A model generated the notes under the pieces. It was not told the origin of the DNA. It searched no databases and saw only the letters and a program-made list of their open reading frames with translations. 64,000 nt of DNA from Varanus komodoensis (Eukaryota > Chordata > Lepidosauria > Squamata > Varanidae), in the NCBI RefSeq assembly GCF_004798865.1, contig NW_025336010.1, positions 696,211 to 760,210 on the forward strand, given 5' to 3'. The position numbers were made by a program, and so were the translations under genes. Position 1 is the first letter of the stretch; each line of letters begins with the position of its first letter. Positions 33,780 through 44,854 of the stretch are shown here, one piece after another.

Positions 33780-34221
33780 AGTAGGCATTTGCCTGTAGTT
33801 GCCTGAAGAAGTTGTGAGGCACGGGGTGTCGCTCCCATCCATTTGGGTGCCGCTCATGCTTTGGGCTGGCCGCAAGCTGCCAATTCCGGGCTATCGCATT
33901 TTGCTTCAAGGGGCGCTTCGCGTGATGCGGTTAATAGCGATACTGACAAGCCGCAGGCCTAGCTGCTGTTCGCAGGCGTCCTTAGCCTGCGCCTCTGGCA
34001 CGGATTTTTTACGCAAGGAGTTCATCGCACTTTGGCTTGGCCCGCCCGCCCCGGCTCTCCATGGCGGGGCGAAACCTAATCGCATCGGGGCTTTCTCCGC
34101 ACGGCGAAGCCTCCACCGGCCACCGCGCGGACGCGAAGCAGCGGCAGGCCGCCCTTTGGCCGGGAGCGCGGCGCCCACGCCCCGCCGCCCGCGGCGCTCC
34201 GCAGGGTTCCGGCGGCGACGC

Positions 34222-34234
34222 GTCGCCTGGCAAC
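34222..34234. promoter_or_regulatory. RFX X-box upstream of RSPH14
   Basis: GTCGCC-T-GGCAAC lies 44 bases upstream of the RSPH14 ATG. It is a nearly perfect inverted repeat resembling the canonical RFX site GTTGCC-AT-GGCAAC; the left half has a C where the strict GTNRCC pattern wants a purine... in position 4 it has G, so the half-site fits. RFX2/RFX3 and their partner FOXJ1 drive genes of motile cilia, and RSPH14 is an axonemal radial-spoke gene, so both position and gene function support the site. Confidence 0.72.
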
Positions 34235-34277
34235 GGCGCGGGGTGCGTGCGAGGCCGAGGCGGCGGGCCGGGCCGGG

Positions 34278-34476
34278 ATGGCGCACCCGCGCATCTCCGC
34301 GCAGCTGCCCCCGCACCTCGACCCCACCAAGGCCCCGGTCGCCTTCGGCCGGAGGGCGCTCCCGAAGCTCAACGAGGAGCTGCAGGCCGCCGAGCTGCTG
34401 ACGCGGCAGCGCGCGCTGATGGCGCTGTGCGACCTGGTGCACGACCCGGAGAACGCCTACGAGGCCGTCCGCATCG
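34278..34476 (+). CDS. RSPH14: RSPH14 exon 1 (radial spoke head 14 homolog)
   Basis: RSPH14, formerly RTDR1, is an armadillo-repeat protein orthologous to Chlamydomonas RSP14. It is a component of the radial spokes of motile cilia and sperm flagella (family knowledge). The exon encodes 66 residues plus one base, starting MAHPRISAQLPPHLDPTKAP. This matches my memory of the human start, MAHPRISAQLPPNIDPTKAP, almost residue for residue, and continues VAFGRRALPKLNEELQ and LTRQRALMALCDLVHDPE. The ATG has G at -3 and +4, a favourable context. The donor is ATCG|gtaaga. It lies in the CpG island, 44 bases downstream of an X-box. Later exons of this roughly 350-residue protein extend past the right edge. 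Confidence 0.96.
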
Positions 34477-34920
34477 GTAAGAGAGGCGACGAACGCCCCG
34501 CCGGCCCGGCCACTGCCCGCCGGCCGGCCGGGCTCCACACAGGGGCGGCGGGCGCCGGCGGGCCCCGGCTCGGCAGGGCTCCGGAAGGGCCCCTTGGCCC
34601 GGGGCTTCCGGGGCAAGGGCCCGCGGACCCTGCGGGGGACTCTGCGAAGCCCCCGGACGAGGCAGGGCGTCGCGCTGAGGCCTGCGCGGGGGCGCCTTCC
34701 CTTGCCCCGCGCGGCGCGAGGGCTCCGCAGGAAGTGCCCGTCGGGTGCCCGCGTTTCGTTCCGCTGACGGGCTTGACGCGCTTTCTGATTTTCTGACCTG
34801 TTCGATTGCTTTTGTTTTGATATTTTACATTCATAGGTTTAACTTGCTGTAAGGTGTCCTGAAAACTTGTTGGAAGAACAAGACATAAACCAAATAAATA
34901 TATAAAATTATGTCTTTCAG

Positions 34921-35023
34921 GATTTCTAGATAATTTGAAAAAGTTGCTTTTAGATGAAAACAGCACTGTACGTCGAAAAACAACAGAAGTGCTATATATA
35001 ATGGCGACACATAACATTGGCAG
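34921..35023 (+). CDS. RSPH14: RSPH14 exon 2
   Basis: A 103-nt exon with acceptor tctttcag|GA and donor GGCAG|gtaggt. It encodes GFLDNLKKLLLDENSTVRRK and TTEVLYIMATHNIG, followed by a split Arg codon. The human counterpart, as I recall it, reads [20 protein letters not shown]. This is a typical armadillo helix pair. Intron 1 is only 444 bp and still GC-rich; intron 2 is about 15.4 kb and full of transposon insertions. Confidence 0.95.
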
Positions 35024-36049
35024 GTAGGTATTTGTGAAAATTTGGCATAAGGGAATCTGGGATACCCAACCTTTTGGGGCTGCTGGGCATGTTAGAATTA
35101 CCGTAGGTGTGGCCAGTCACAGGATGCCCATTTCACAGAAGGCAGATTGATGCAGCTAGAGATAAGCATGTTGGGAACAATTAGGTCCTCACCTGATGCT
35201 GCCCCCGGGGCTAGAGGATGGGATTTGCAGCCCCAGCGTCAGTGTGAGGAGTGGCGCTCCAGCCCTCTCCCTCACAGCTGCTGCCAAATGAAGCGCACTG
35301 GTCACTCCATGAGGCTGGGAAGGAATCTCTTGCAGGGATTAACAGGAGTGTTTCAGGAGAGAGGGTGGGAAAAGACCAGAGGCCAGGGCATGAGGCCGCT
35401 GCAGCCATTCCAGCCTCCTTCCCTTTCTCAAACACCCCTACTAAATGGCCAACATCCATCCCATGAAAATGCAGAGTAGGAGGAATGGGGAGGCAATGAC
35501 CACAGATGTCACCTTTCTTGCTCCTCTGAGTATGGAGGTCTCTGCTCATCTGCATAGAACTGTGTCTTCAGGGAAGGAACAGAGTGCAGTGTAGAGGGGT
35601 TACTTAGCCCCAAATGCAAAATCATCTGTTTACTGAACTCAGCAGAATGCCTGTCTCACAGAAAGAAATTGAAGATGCTGAGAGAAACATGTAGGAAAAA
35701 GTACAAACCAGGTAATTTATACAAGAATATACCAAACAGTGACCTGGTTTGTGCAGCCAATGGTAGTTTGAACCATGGGTTATTTGGACTGCATGGGAGT
35801 AAGCAAGCTCATCATATGCCAACTGCTCGCTGCTTTTGCTTTGCTTACACTTTAATAAACAACCCAGGAGCCTCATGTCGTGCAAACTCAGCACTCTGGG
35901 TTGCTGGGGCGGGGCGGGTAATGTTGCATTTTGAAATCAAAGCCAAAACCAGAATTTAAACAGGGAAAGAAGGTTAGTAAAAAGTTGCAATTTTTCTTAT
36001 ATGAAACATAAATCAGTTGATTGCAATGAAAACATAGCATATATATATT
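35024..36049. other. RSPH14 intron 2, start; possible MITE remnants
   Basis: 35070-35140 (CCCAACCTTTTGGGGCTGCT) resembles the end of a hAT-type non-autonomous element. 35730-35920 (CCTGGTTTGTGCAGCCAATG, AACCATGGGTTATTTGG) resembles another MITE-like repeat. Neither has resolved ends. No gene is seen. Confidence 0.35.
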
Positions 36050-36245
36050 TGGGCCATTCACACAGCCCAACCCCACAGGGTTGTTGTTGTGGGGATAAGA
36101 TTTATATCTTCAATATTATTTGCCGGCCCAATAGCCAAAGTCTGTCTGGGCAGCTTACAGCAGATTGAGAGCAGGGGGAGGAGAGTTATGTCAGCTGCTA
36201 TGAGATCTTTGTAAGAAAAAAGGCAGGATATATACATACATACAT
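36050..36245 (+). repeat. tRNA-derived SINE 3' half with an inserted fragment
   Basis: CAACCCCACAGGGTTGTTGT and GGCAGGATATATACATACAT are the middle and the tail of the SINE type at 4840. About 90 bases between them (GGCCCAATAGCCAAAGTCTG) look like another LINE 3' end inserted within. It ends in a short (ATAC)n run. Confidence 0.6.
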
Positions 36246-36579
36246 ACAGATTTATATGCAGGAAGACATACTCCTAGTATTAAAGATAATTGTACACACA
36301 CTTCAGCAAAGGCAGTCCAAATATCCATATGTTTCTCCATTGATAAATTGCGCTTAAAAACTATCGGTTCAAACACTGAAAGTTTCATCCAGTTCCTCCC
36401 TACCACTGTGTTATTGCAAGTGGCCATTTGTCTTTCTGATGTTAGAGTTTTTGATGCCAAAAGGGCATGGAGGTGTTAAATTCCAAGAAATTATTAGTTA
36501 ATTAAGAACATACATATCTGTAGTTTTTTATTTTTTATATTTTTCTTTGATTGAAAACTGAAGAAAAACAAACATTTGG
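36246..36579. other. RSPH14 intron 2, unassigned
   Basis: AT-rich intronic sequence. Nothing is recognised. Confidence 0.4.
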
Positions 36580-37222
36580 AAACATATGACACATGCATTT
36601 GTAACTTCCCAATTAGATTTCTGTAATGTGCTCTACGTGGGGCTGCCCTTGAAGACGGTCCGGATACTTCAATTGGTGCAAAATACAGCTGCCAGGTGGC
36701 TGACGGGGACTGGGCGTTGTTCTCATATAACCCCAGTCCTCCGTCAGCTCACTGGCTCCCCATTGAAGTCCGGGCCCAATTCAAGGTGTTGGTTATCACC
36801 TATAAAGCCCTCAACGGCTTGAGACCTGGTTATCTAAAGGAGCGCTTGCGTCCATATATGCCCTCCTGCCCCCTGAGATCGGCGGGGGAGGCCCTTCTCT
36901 GGGAGCCCTCTGTGAAGGATATTCGGAGGGTGAGTACCCAGAGGAGGGCCTTCTCTGCGGTGGTGCCCCACCTATGGAACGCGCTCCCCAGAGAGGTCCG
37001 CCTGGCACCATCGTTATTTGTTTTTCAGCACCAGGCCAAGACCTTTTTATTTAAATGATATTTTAATTGTTAATCGGTTGTTTTATTTGTGGTTTTAAAT
37101 TATGGCTGAGAAACTCCAAGTTTTAATGTTATTCTATTCTTTGTTTATTTATTTTCTTTGTAAGCCGCCCTGAGGCTTCGGTGATGGGTGCGGCATAAAA
37201 ATGTTATAAATAAATAAATAAA
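36580..37222 (+). repeat. L2 LINE 3' end, well preserved
   Basis: The translation reads THAFVTSQLDFCNVLYVGLP, LQLVQNTAARWLTG, AQFKVLVITYKALNGLRPGY, RRVSTQRRAFSAVVPHLWNA and PSLFVFQHQAKTFLFK to the natural stop. The 3' UTR follows with GTAAGCCGCCCTGAGGCTTC and an (AAAT)n tail. One frame change near 36750 interrupts it. It is the best-preserved L2 end in the window and is 5' truncated. Confidence 0.9.
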
Positions 37223-38414
37223 CATATATTTAATATTATCTATATTCCTTTCCTCTCTGCCCCTAGATCTAGTTACATAAAATAACTATATAATAATCCT
37301 TCAGGCTGCATATTGGTTATACAGAAACTGTTACAACAACCATTATTTATAACTTATTTGTACTGTCCTCCCATATTCAGTTATGTTAGTTGAATATTCA
37401 GTAAATGGTCACCAGTCTCAAAAGAAGCAAACATTTGTTGGCCTCCCATAACCTGCAATTTCTGTGGCAATGCTTTCATTTTTGCTGCCTTCCATACCAG
37501 ATTCTACCACTCATTCAAATCTGTAATTTTAAAATCCTTTCATTGTGACGCTTTTACTTTTCTAGCAGCAAATAGAAGTTGTGACATTAGCTCCTTATGT
37601 TTCATATTTATATTCTTTTTATTTATTTATTAAAACATTTTTATGCCGCCCCATTCGCCGAAGCCTCGGGGCGGCTTACAACAAATACATTCGGTAGGGC
37701 CAATTCAGAGTCAACAGGTACTTCTGTTTTTACAGTCCAAGTAATCTCAGTGAAAACTGCTGTCCAGAATTTTTGCATCTTAACACATTCCCACCACATT
37801 TGCCGACCAGTAGGTGCCAAACCCTTGGCATCCCCTCTACCACATAGATGAGAAATCAATAAATGCCAATTTTCAGCTATGTTTCTCTGGTATTAGCAGA
37901 TAGAGATTTATATGGCAGATACTCATCCATGTGGCTCCATCAGTAAAAGTAGACGTAAGTTCAACCCCACCATTGCGCTATACTTGGTCTAAAAGTACAG
38001 TTGACACCATCCCTTTAATGCAGCCCCTGTCATTATCAATTTCTCAAATCTTAACTAGAATTGCCTGGTCCCTTACACACTTGCTAGAAAGGAAAGAATG
38101 CAGTAGATATCCTAATTTGAGCTGGATAAACAAAAAGTAGTACAAGTTAACAGATAAACTAGATGATATACAGAAAGATCAGTGAAACCAAATCCTTCCT
38201 CTTTACTGGAAAGTTCTGTGTCTTTCAAAAATATTTATAGCAGAATACAATGCCATAGACATTTACAAAACTAAGTATTAAGTTTCTTTACTGTAAGTAA
38301 AAGAATACTACATAAACAATTTGAGGTACCACATTAATTTTAATTTTACTTATCCTATTCCATAGATAGAATTTTAATGAATAGATGACTGGTGTAAAAT
38401 AAACAGTAGAAGAT
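37223..38414. other. RSPH14 intron 2, with an L2 tail scrap
   Basis: 37612-37690 on the minus strand is the last part of an L2 3' UTR (GCCGAAGCCTCGGGGCGGCT on the plus strand), followed by unassigned AT-rich sequence. No gene is seen. Confidence 0.5.
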
Positions 38415-38525
38415 CATAGAAATAGAGCGAGTCAGTAGGGGTCTCTCGGGCCATCTAGTCTGACCCTTGGCTTCATCCTTCTCTGCTCATGACATGCCTA
38501 CCATGTGCATGTCCAGTCATCTACA
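38415..38525 (-). repeat. CR1 family A 3' tail
   Basis: The plus strand begins ATCATAGAAATAGAGCGAGT and continues to CATGCCTACCATGTGCATGT, the reverse complement of the family A terminus. It is severely 5' truncated. Confidence 0.8.
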
Positions 38526-39049
38526 TAAGCAATAAGATTAACTTCTAAGGATTTATACCTAAATCCATGAATATTAGTATTTTGTCAGATATTACATGCC
38601 AAGGTATCCAAATACAGATCAAATATTAGTGGAGAAAGAGGGCAAATGGTTAAAGAACACTTGAGTATAATAAACTGCCAAAATAACTCAAAACCACTGC
38701 CTATTATCTTCGAGAAATCACAGAGGACAGCTGAAGTGCCAGCTGACTGGTTTCTGACTCCTAGCCAAGCAGATCAGAGGAAGCTGCCTCAGCTGGTCTG
38801 GTGACTCTAGGATAGAAGAAGCCAAGCTGCTGTGAGAGAGAATGAGCAAAGAGAGCAAACAGGAATAGCTAACAAAAGTTTGACAGGGGAGATTTCTAGC
38901 TTTTTTCCCCCTTTTAACTCCTTAGGTTCCTCCCTTCCCCACACTCACACACTTTATTTTCTTTCTTGTGACACATTCCCATGTACTGGTAGGACTGGGT
39001 AGGGAAGGACTTCAAGGAAGACAGAAGGAAGAACCGATTGCCACAACAG
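38526..39049. other. RSPH14 intron 2, unassigned
   Basis: Nothing recognisable. The sequence may belong to the 5' UTR of the old LINE that follows. Confidence 0.35.
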
Positions 39050-39775
39050 GCCCAACAAGCTAGAATCAAAATGGTAGCAGCAAGAATGGACTGAGAAGGT
39101 TCACCAGTGGTTTTGACCTGCAGTGTCTGTGTAATGATTGTTTGCTTGCCAGAGGTCAACATGATGTCCACATGCAACAAGTGCATACTAGTAGCCCTGT
39201 TGGAAGAAAAGTTAAGAGCACTAGAGCAGTGAGTCTCCACTCTCAAGGAAATAAAAGAAGAGTTTGAGAGAGAGCAGTGGAATTGAAACAGCTGAGTATA
39301 GCAGAGAAGCTAGAAGTGTGACAGTAAGGTGAGGCAGAAAAGGAGAATCCTGAGGGAAGGGCAACTCCCTGGAAAAGGGTGACAGGAGCAGAACTAGAAG
39401 ACAGTCTGCACCAGTGGAAGCAGTGGAACTATGGAACCACTTTCGGTTACTCAGGAATGAGACTGGAGAACAGCCTGCTGTGGAAGAACTGCAAGTCGCC
39501 CCGTGCAACACCGAACAAGAGGCTGAAGGTCAGCCGAGTATTAGCAATGATAGCAGGGCTTCCAAGAATAAGACATGAGGAGTGTTCGTTGTAAGAGACT
39601 CCCTGTTGCATGGGATGGAAACACATGTATGTCAGGAAGACTGATGGACTCATCAGGTATGCTGCCTCCCTGGAAGACAAATTACTGATATAACTAAAAG
39701 ATTGCTAAGGCTCTTAAAGTCCACTGACAAGTATCCGTTCATTCTTTTACATGTGGGAACAAATGACTCTGTCAG

Positions 39776-40010
39776 GTGATGTAAAAGCTGGACAGTGAAG
39801 AAAGATGGAAGGAAGAAAATAGATGTGCTTTGAAATGGAATTCTGAGGGACAGCTTTGCTCTCCTGGAGTGACAGAAAGACAAAACAAGTGGGCCTGAGA
39901 TCAGATCAAGTCAGAACTTCCCCTGGAAGCAAAAAAGATGAAAATGAAGTTGTTCTAATTTGGACATGCTATGAGAAGGCAAGACTCATTGGAAAAAGTC
40001 ATTGGCCCAG
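39776..40010 (+). repeat. RTE-clade LINE scrap inside family B LINE
   Basis: Short parts resemble CKSWTVKKDGRKKIDVL, then an IRSSQNFPWKQKR patch and a FGHAMRR-like patch, the order found at 16090-16330. Confidence 0.5.
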
Positions 40011-40061
40011 TCTTCTTATATATGTGGGAAGAAATGACACTGCTAAGTGGAGCTGAAGCTT

Positions 40062-41314
40062 TAAGAAACATAGAAACAGAGTGAGTCAGGAGTCTCCCAG
40101 GCCATCTAGTCTGATCCCCGGCTCTAGCCAGCTCTGCTCATGACATGCCTACCTTGTACATGTCCATCCTATCCTTGAACACTTACACCAGTGGGGCTTC
40201 AACCACCTCCCATGGAAGCCCATTCCATACCCTCATGGTCCTAATTGTCCGGAAGGACTTCCTGGCATCCAAATTGAACCTTGGTTCCACTCTTGACCAC
40301 CGCATCACACTGCTGACTCATGTTTAGCCTGCAGTCGACCAGTGCCCTCCCTTCCACAAGTGCTGCTGTGTCCCCTAACCTGTAATTATGACACCCATTC
40401 CTATGGACCAAGTGCAAGACTTTGCACTTATCCACACTGAATGCCATCTGGTTATCCCCCGCCCACTTCCATAGTCTGTCCAGATCCTTCTGGATCCTGA
40501 TTACCTGTTCCTCAGTTGTGACCACTGCCCCCATTTTAGTATTGTTTGTGAATTTTATCATCAGACTGGTCACCCCCTCTTCCAGGTCGTTGATGAAAAG
40601 ATTGAACAGAATTGGTCCCAGGACAGAGTTCTGGGGGACTCCGCTTGTCACTGGCCACCATCCCGATGATTCCCCACTTATTAGTTACCCTCTGCTTTCA
40701 GTCGGTTGACCATGCCCTAATCCATCGGACAGTACTCTGGTGTATCCCAATACTCCTCAGTTTCTCAACCAGAATATCATGCAGCAATTTATCAAAGGCC
40801 TTGCTGAAATCCAGATAAACCACATCCAGCACATTCCCTCCATCTAGCCACCTTGAGACCTTTTCATAGAATCCCACAAAGTTTGTCTGGCAGGTCCTGT
40901 TTTTGCAGAAGCCATGTCGCATGGCCGCCAACCTCCCTTCCCTATTTAGGGTTACTAGATCTCTCACTGTTATGAGCCTTTCCATTGTCTTTCCTACAGT
41001 GGATGTAAGGCTAACCAGTCTGTAATTCCCCATGTCCCCTCTACTACCCTTTTTGAAAATTGGGACCACTGATGCCACCCTCCAGTCCTCTGGAACTTCA
41101 CCCATTCTTCACGAGGTCTCACACATGGAGGCCAGTGGGCGTGAGAGAACCCTTGCAAATTCTCTAAGTACTCTGGGGTGTAACATGACAGGGCCCGTGC
41201 CTTTGTTAAATTCAGTGCCCTGAGGAGCTCCTCAATTTCTAGGGGGATTACTCTAATCTTTGCCCCTAAATCCCTGGCCTCATCCTCAAAAAGGAAAGTC
41301 AAGAACTTTGATGC
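40062..41314 (-). repeat. CR1 family A 3' end inserted in family B LINE
   Basis: The minus strand reads ALNLTKARALSCYTPEYLEN, MGEVPEDWRVASVVPIFKKG, VVYLDFSKAFDKLLHDILVE and MTSGVPQNSVLGPILFNLFI. It then reads DLEEGVTSLMIKFTNNTK and the C-terminal tail, ending at AGAAACATAGAAACAGAGTG on the plus strand. It has frameshifts and an internal deletion in the C-terminal part (40290-40340). It is inactive but young relative to its host. Confidence 0.88.
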
Positions 41315-42820
41315 TCAGATAGTTTTCTGTCCTTCCAGTTTGAAGAAGAGGAATGGACGGGGAAATTAAAATACTCCAAGTAAATGTTTGGCTACAAAGG
41401 TATTGCTGACATGAAGAATTTGGTTTGCAGGACTGCAGACTACAATTCCTGGAAGATGGACTACTGGCAAGACCTTACAAGAACTAGAAAGAATGTGTTT
41501 GGCCACAGCATGAAGTTTATCCAGAGAATTTTAAACAGAACCTTACAGGAGAAGGAGAAGTACACCTGGGTGTAACAAGAGCGAGAGGCTTATGCATCAC
41601 AACAGAGAGAGCTGCTCTAATAGTCTTCTAAAAAATGTAGCAGGAAAACTGGAGTATAAAGCACATGGTCTTTGATGTCAATATACTACCACCTGGAGTA
41701 TAGGAAACAATCAACATGAACTTGAACTCTTAATACAGGAGGGTGAATGCAACCTAATAGGTATAACTGAAACTGGCTGGATGACTCCCTGACTGGAATT
41801 CAACCCTTGAATGCTATAGCCTGTTCAAGAAACACAGAAGGAACAGAAAGGGTGGTGAAGGCACACAACATGTTAAAAGTACATACCTCTGCATAGAAAT
41901 ACAGCAGATGCACTTAATAGCCCCGTTGAGAAAATATGGATTAATATAGATGGAGCAATGAAGTGAGGCTAGCAAGAGATGCTAAAAGCAACAAAAAAAG
42001 CCTTCTTTAGATATGTCCATCGTAAAAGAGGAACGACTACTAATTGTGAATGGCAAAATGATAAGGCAAAGAAAAGGCAAAAGTGCTCAGTTCCTACTTT
42101 GGTTCATCTTCTCCCAGAAGAAGATCTATGACCTTCCCAATGAAGGGGAAGTACAAGCTTAAGGAGCAGGATGGCAGCTCAAGATTGACAGGCAAATTGT
42201 CAAGGATCATCTAATTCATGTTAGATGCATGAATTCATAGTTGCATGAATTCAATTCTCCGGGGCTCAATGTCCTCCATCCTAAAATCATAAAGGAGCTG
42301 GAGGAAGAATGCTCAGAATGCTCACCTTGAAGACAATGCAGTGATTACTAGAAGCCAACATGGGTTGGTCAAGAACAAATCTTGTCAGACTAATCTTGAT
42401 CCATTTTGCGATCAGCTGACTTTCCTGGTGGACAGTGGAAATGCTGCAGATATAATCTCATATTATCATGCAAAGGACTGCATGATATCCTGATTTGCAA
42501 AATAGCATATTCTGGGCATAAACAGAATAACAACCAATGAATTCACAAATGCCTAGAGAATCAGATTCAAAGTGCTTACAAATGGCACATTCTCAAACTA
42601 GGTAAAGACAATGGGTGGAATAACCAAGGTTCAGACCTGGACCTAGCAACATTTTAAGTGAGGAGGTACAAGGAATGAATTTTATATTTGCAGATGACAC
42701 AAAATTCTGTCAGCTAACTAATACTCTGGAAGTCAGAAATGAAATTTAAATTGATTGTGATAGGTTGGAGCGCTCTGCTGAAAACTGCAGAATGAAATTT
42801 AACAGGAACAAATATAAAGG

Positions 42821-43197
42821 TGGAGGGTATCCATGCAGAGGAGGGCCTTCTCTGCGGTGGCACCCAGAGTATGGAATATGCTCCCCAGAGAGGTATGCCT
42901 GGCGCTGTCTCTCTTTCTGGTGCCAGGTAAAGACCTTTTTATTTAACCATCATTTTAATAACTAATATCATTAATTTTAATAATATCATTAATTGTATAC
43001 AGTCGCATCTTCATTTTCTTTTATTTTTTCCTTTCTTTTCTTTAATTATGCTATATTGTTAATGTGTTTTATTGTGGAATGTTTTTAATGCTATTTATAA
43101 TATTATATTGTGATTTATATTGTTTATTTTTGTAAGCCACCCTGAGGCTGCTGCAAAGGACGGTATATAAATGTTTTCATTAAACTAAATTAATTAA
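42821..43197 (+). repeat. L2 3' end inserted in family B LINE
   Basis: Begins GGTGGAGGGTATCCATGCAG and contains the RRAFSAVAPRVWNMLP-type coding region, an AT-rich UTR, and GTAAGCCACCCTGAGGCTGC before its tail. The host frame NKYK resumes as VLHLGKG straight after, so the insertion point is exact. Confidence 0.8.
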
Positions 43198-43509
43198 AGT
43201 TCTGCACCTAGGAAAAGGAATCAAATGCATTGTTCCAAGATGGGGAATACTTGGCTCAACAATACTACAAAGTTCAGAATGGGACAGCAAGGATGATTCC
43301 AGCAAGAGACTGGAAACAAAGCCCTGTGATGAGAGACTGAATTAGTCCTTTCTTAGCCCAAGGGGAGATGGCATAGCATTCTTTAGTACTTGAGGTTGCT
43401 ACACAGGGGAAGGCTGGGATCTCTTCTCAATCATCTCAGAGTGCAGGGCATAGAATAACAGGCTCAACTTACAGGACCCAAATTCTGTCTGGATGTTAGG
43501 AAAAAACTT

Positions 43510-44145
43510 AGAAATATAGAAACAGAGTAAGTCAGAGAGGTCTCCTGGGCCACTGGCTCCACTCATGACATGCCTACCATGTGCATGTCCAGCCTATCTT
43601 TAAACACCCTCACTAATGGGGCTTCAACCACCTCCCATGGAAGCCCATTCCATAACCTTGGGGTCCGAACTGTCAGGATGTGCTTCTTTGGACCCAAAAT
43701 GAACCTTGGTTCCTTGAGCTTTGCTTCGTTGGAACACATCCTGCCCTCCTCTGCAGGGGAGAACAGGTCTCTACCCACCTCTGCGTGACACTCCCTCACA
43801 TACTTGTATGTCGCCAACAGATCCCCTCTGAGTCTCCTCCAGGCTGAAGAGACCCAGTTCCCTCAGTCTTGCCTCATGCAGCTTCCCCTGCAAACCGGCC
43901 ACCAACCTTGTGGCCCTACATTGCACTGACTCAAACCTGAATATATCCTTCCTGCAATGAGGGGCCCAAACCTGAGCACAATACTCCAGTTGCGGGCGCA
44001 CCAGAGTCGTATAGAGTGGTAGTAATACCTCTCTCGATCTAGAAGCCACACTTCTGGCTATGCAACCAAGGGTAGCATTTGCCCTCTTGACTGCCACGTC
44101 ACACTGCTGACTCATGTTTAGCCTGCAGTTGACCAGTACCCCAAC
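43510..44145 (-). repeat. CR1 family A 3' end inserted in family B LINE
   Basis: The minus strand reads MSQQCDVAVKRANATLGCIA, LLPLYTTLVRPQLEYCAQVW and GRMCSNEAKLKEPRFILG. The tail on the plus strand is TAGAAATATAGAAACAGAGT. The host sequence reads AAAAAACTT on the left and CTTCCTGACTATTAGAGC on the right, so a short repeat of about 5 bases (AACTT) may be a target duplication. Confidence 0.88.
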
Positions 44146-44573
44146 TTCCTGACTATTAGAGCAATATTACACTGGAACTAGTTATTTTGAGAGCCCATGG
44201 ATTTAAGATGCACCTGGACAGCCACCTGTTAGAGATGTTTTAACTTGGAGGCCTACATTGGACAGGGGAGTTGCTCCAATGTTCTTATGGGCCATTTCCT
44301 ACTCTACTATGAGAAGCAGCCCAGTCAGTATAAGACTGATGTTTTGCTGTTTTAGCTGATGGGTGAAAATCTTACTGGGATACTCACCATTTTCCCTAAG
44401 GGAAATTGTGCCTGCTGTGAGACGATGTTATTCAACTCATCTTTACCATGCAGTATTTCCTATTAAGGTTGTGCAGTGGGAAAGGCAGCAAATTATTTTC
44501 CAATTTTTTTTCAAATTTTCACTGAAAAATATTTTATGGGTTACATAAGCAAAAATTTGATCATGGATTAGAT

Positions 44574-44846
44574 CAGGGGTCCTCTGACTTTTTCAACAGG
44601 GGACCAGTTGAAAAGTGGTGGCAACGGGCACGGGCTGGTGAGGCAGCGGCGGGTGTGGGTGCGATGGGCGCGGTGAGGCGGTGGGTGTGGCAGGCCCAAG
44701 CGCGATGGGACAAGGTGGTGAGCATGGGATCGGGACCAGCCGCCCCTGACCTGGCCACACCCGGGCTCACATAATCAAAGGACGGGCCGGATAGATGGGC
44801 ATGGTGGGCCACATCCAGCCTGCGGGCCGCTGTTTGAGCACCCATG
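44574..44846. mobile_element. hAT-type non-autonomous element (MITE)
   Basis: 273 bp beginning CAGGGGTCCTCTGAC and ending with the decayed inverse GTTTGAGCACCCATG. It is flanked by 8-bp duplications GATTAGAT (44566-44573) and GATTCGAT (44847-44854) with one mismatch. Eight-base target duplications and CAGGGGT termini are hAT hallmarks. The interior is G-rich and non-coding, with GGGCCGGATAGATGGGC near the right end. Confidence 0.85.
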
Positions 44847-44854
44847 GATTCGAT

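Larger units (their letters stand above)
33780..34785. promoter_or_regulatory. CpG island, RSPH14 promoter and exon 1
   Basis: This GC-rich, CpG-dense block of about 1 kb begins in unique-looking DNA near 33.8 kb and ends sharply near 34.79 kb, where AT-rich intron sequence resumes. It contains the RSPH14 start codon at 34278, exon 1 and most of intron 1. No TATA box is visible just upstream of the start, as expected for a CpG-island promoter. Open frames in other phases are compositional. Confidence 0.85.
39050..44320 (+). mobile_element. old CR1-like LINE (family B) with nested insertions
   Basis: The host element is discontinuous. ORF1 parts lie at 39150-39775 (EDSLHQWKQWNYGTTFGYSG, ILLHVGTNDSV) and 40015-40060 (YVGRNDTAKWS), with the ORF1 end at 41315-41550. 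An endonuclease-like part is at 41640-41900 (NLIGITETGW). Reverse-transcriptase parts run to 42820 (NCRMKFNRNKYK), resume at 43198 (VLHLGKGIK) and end at 44146-44320 with a LINE tail. Insertions are an RTE scrap (39776-40010), a family A CR1 (40062-41314), an L2 end (42821-43197) and another family A CR1 (43510-44145). The host copy is heavily mutated, and its coding order is preserved. Confidence 0.75.
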
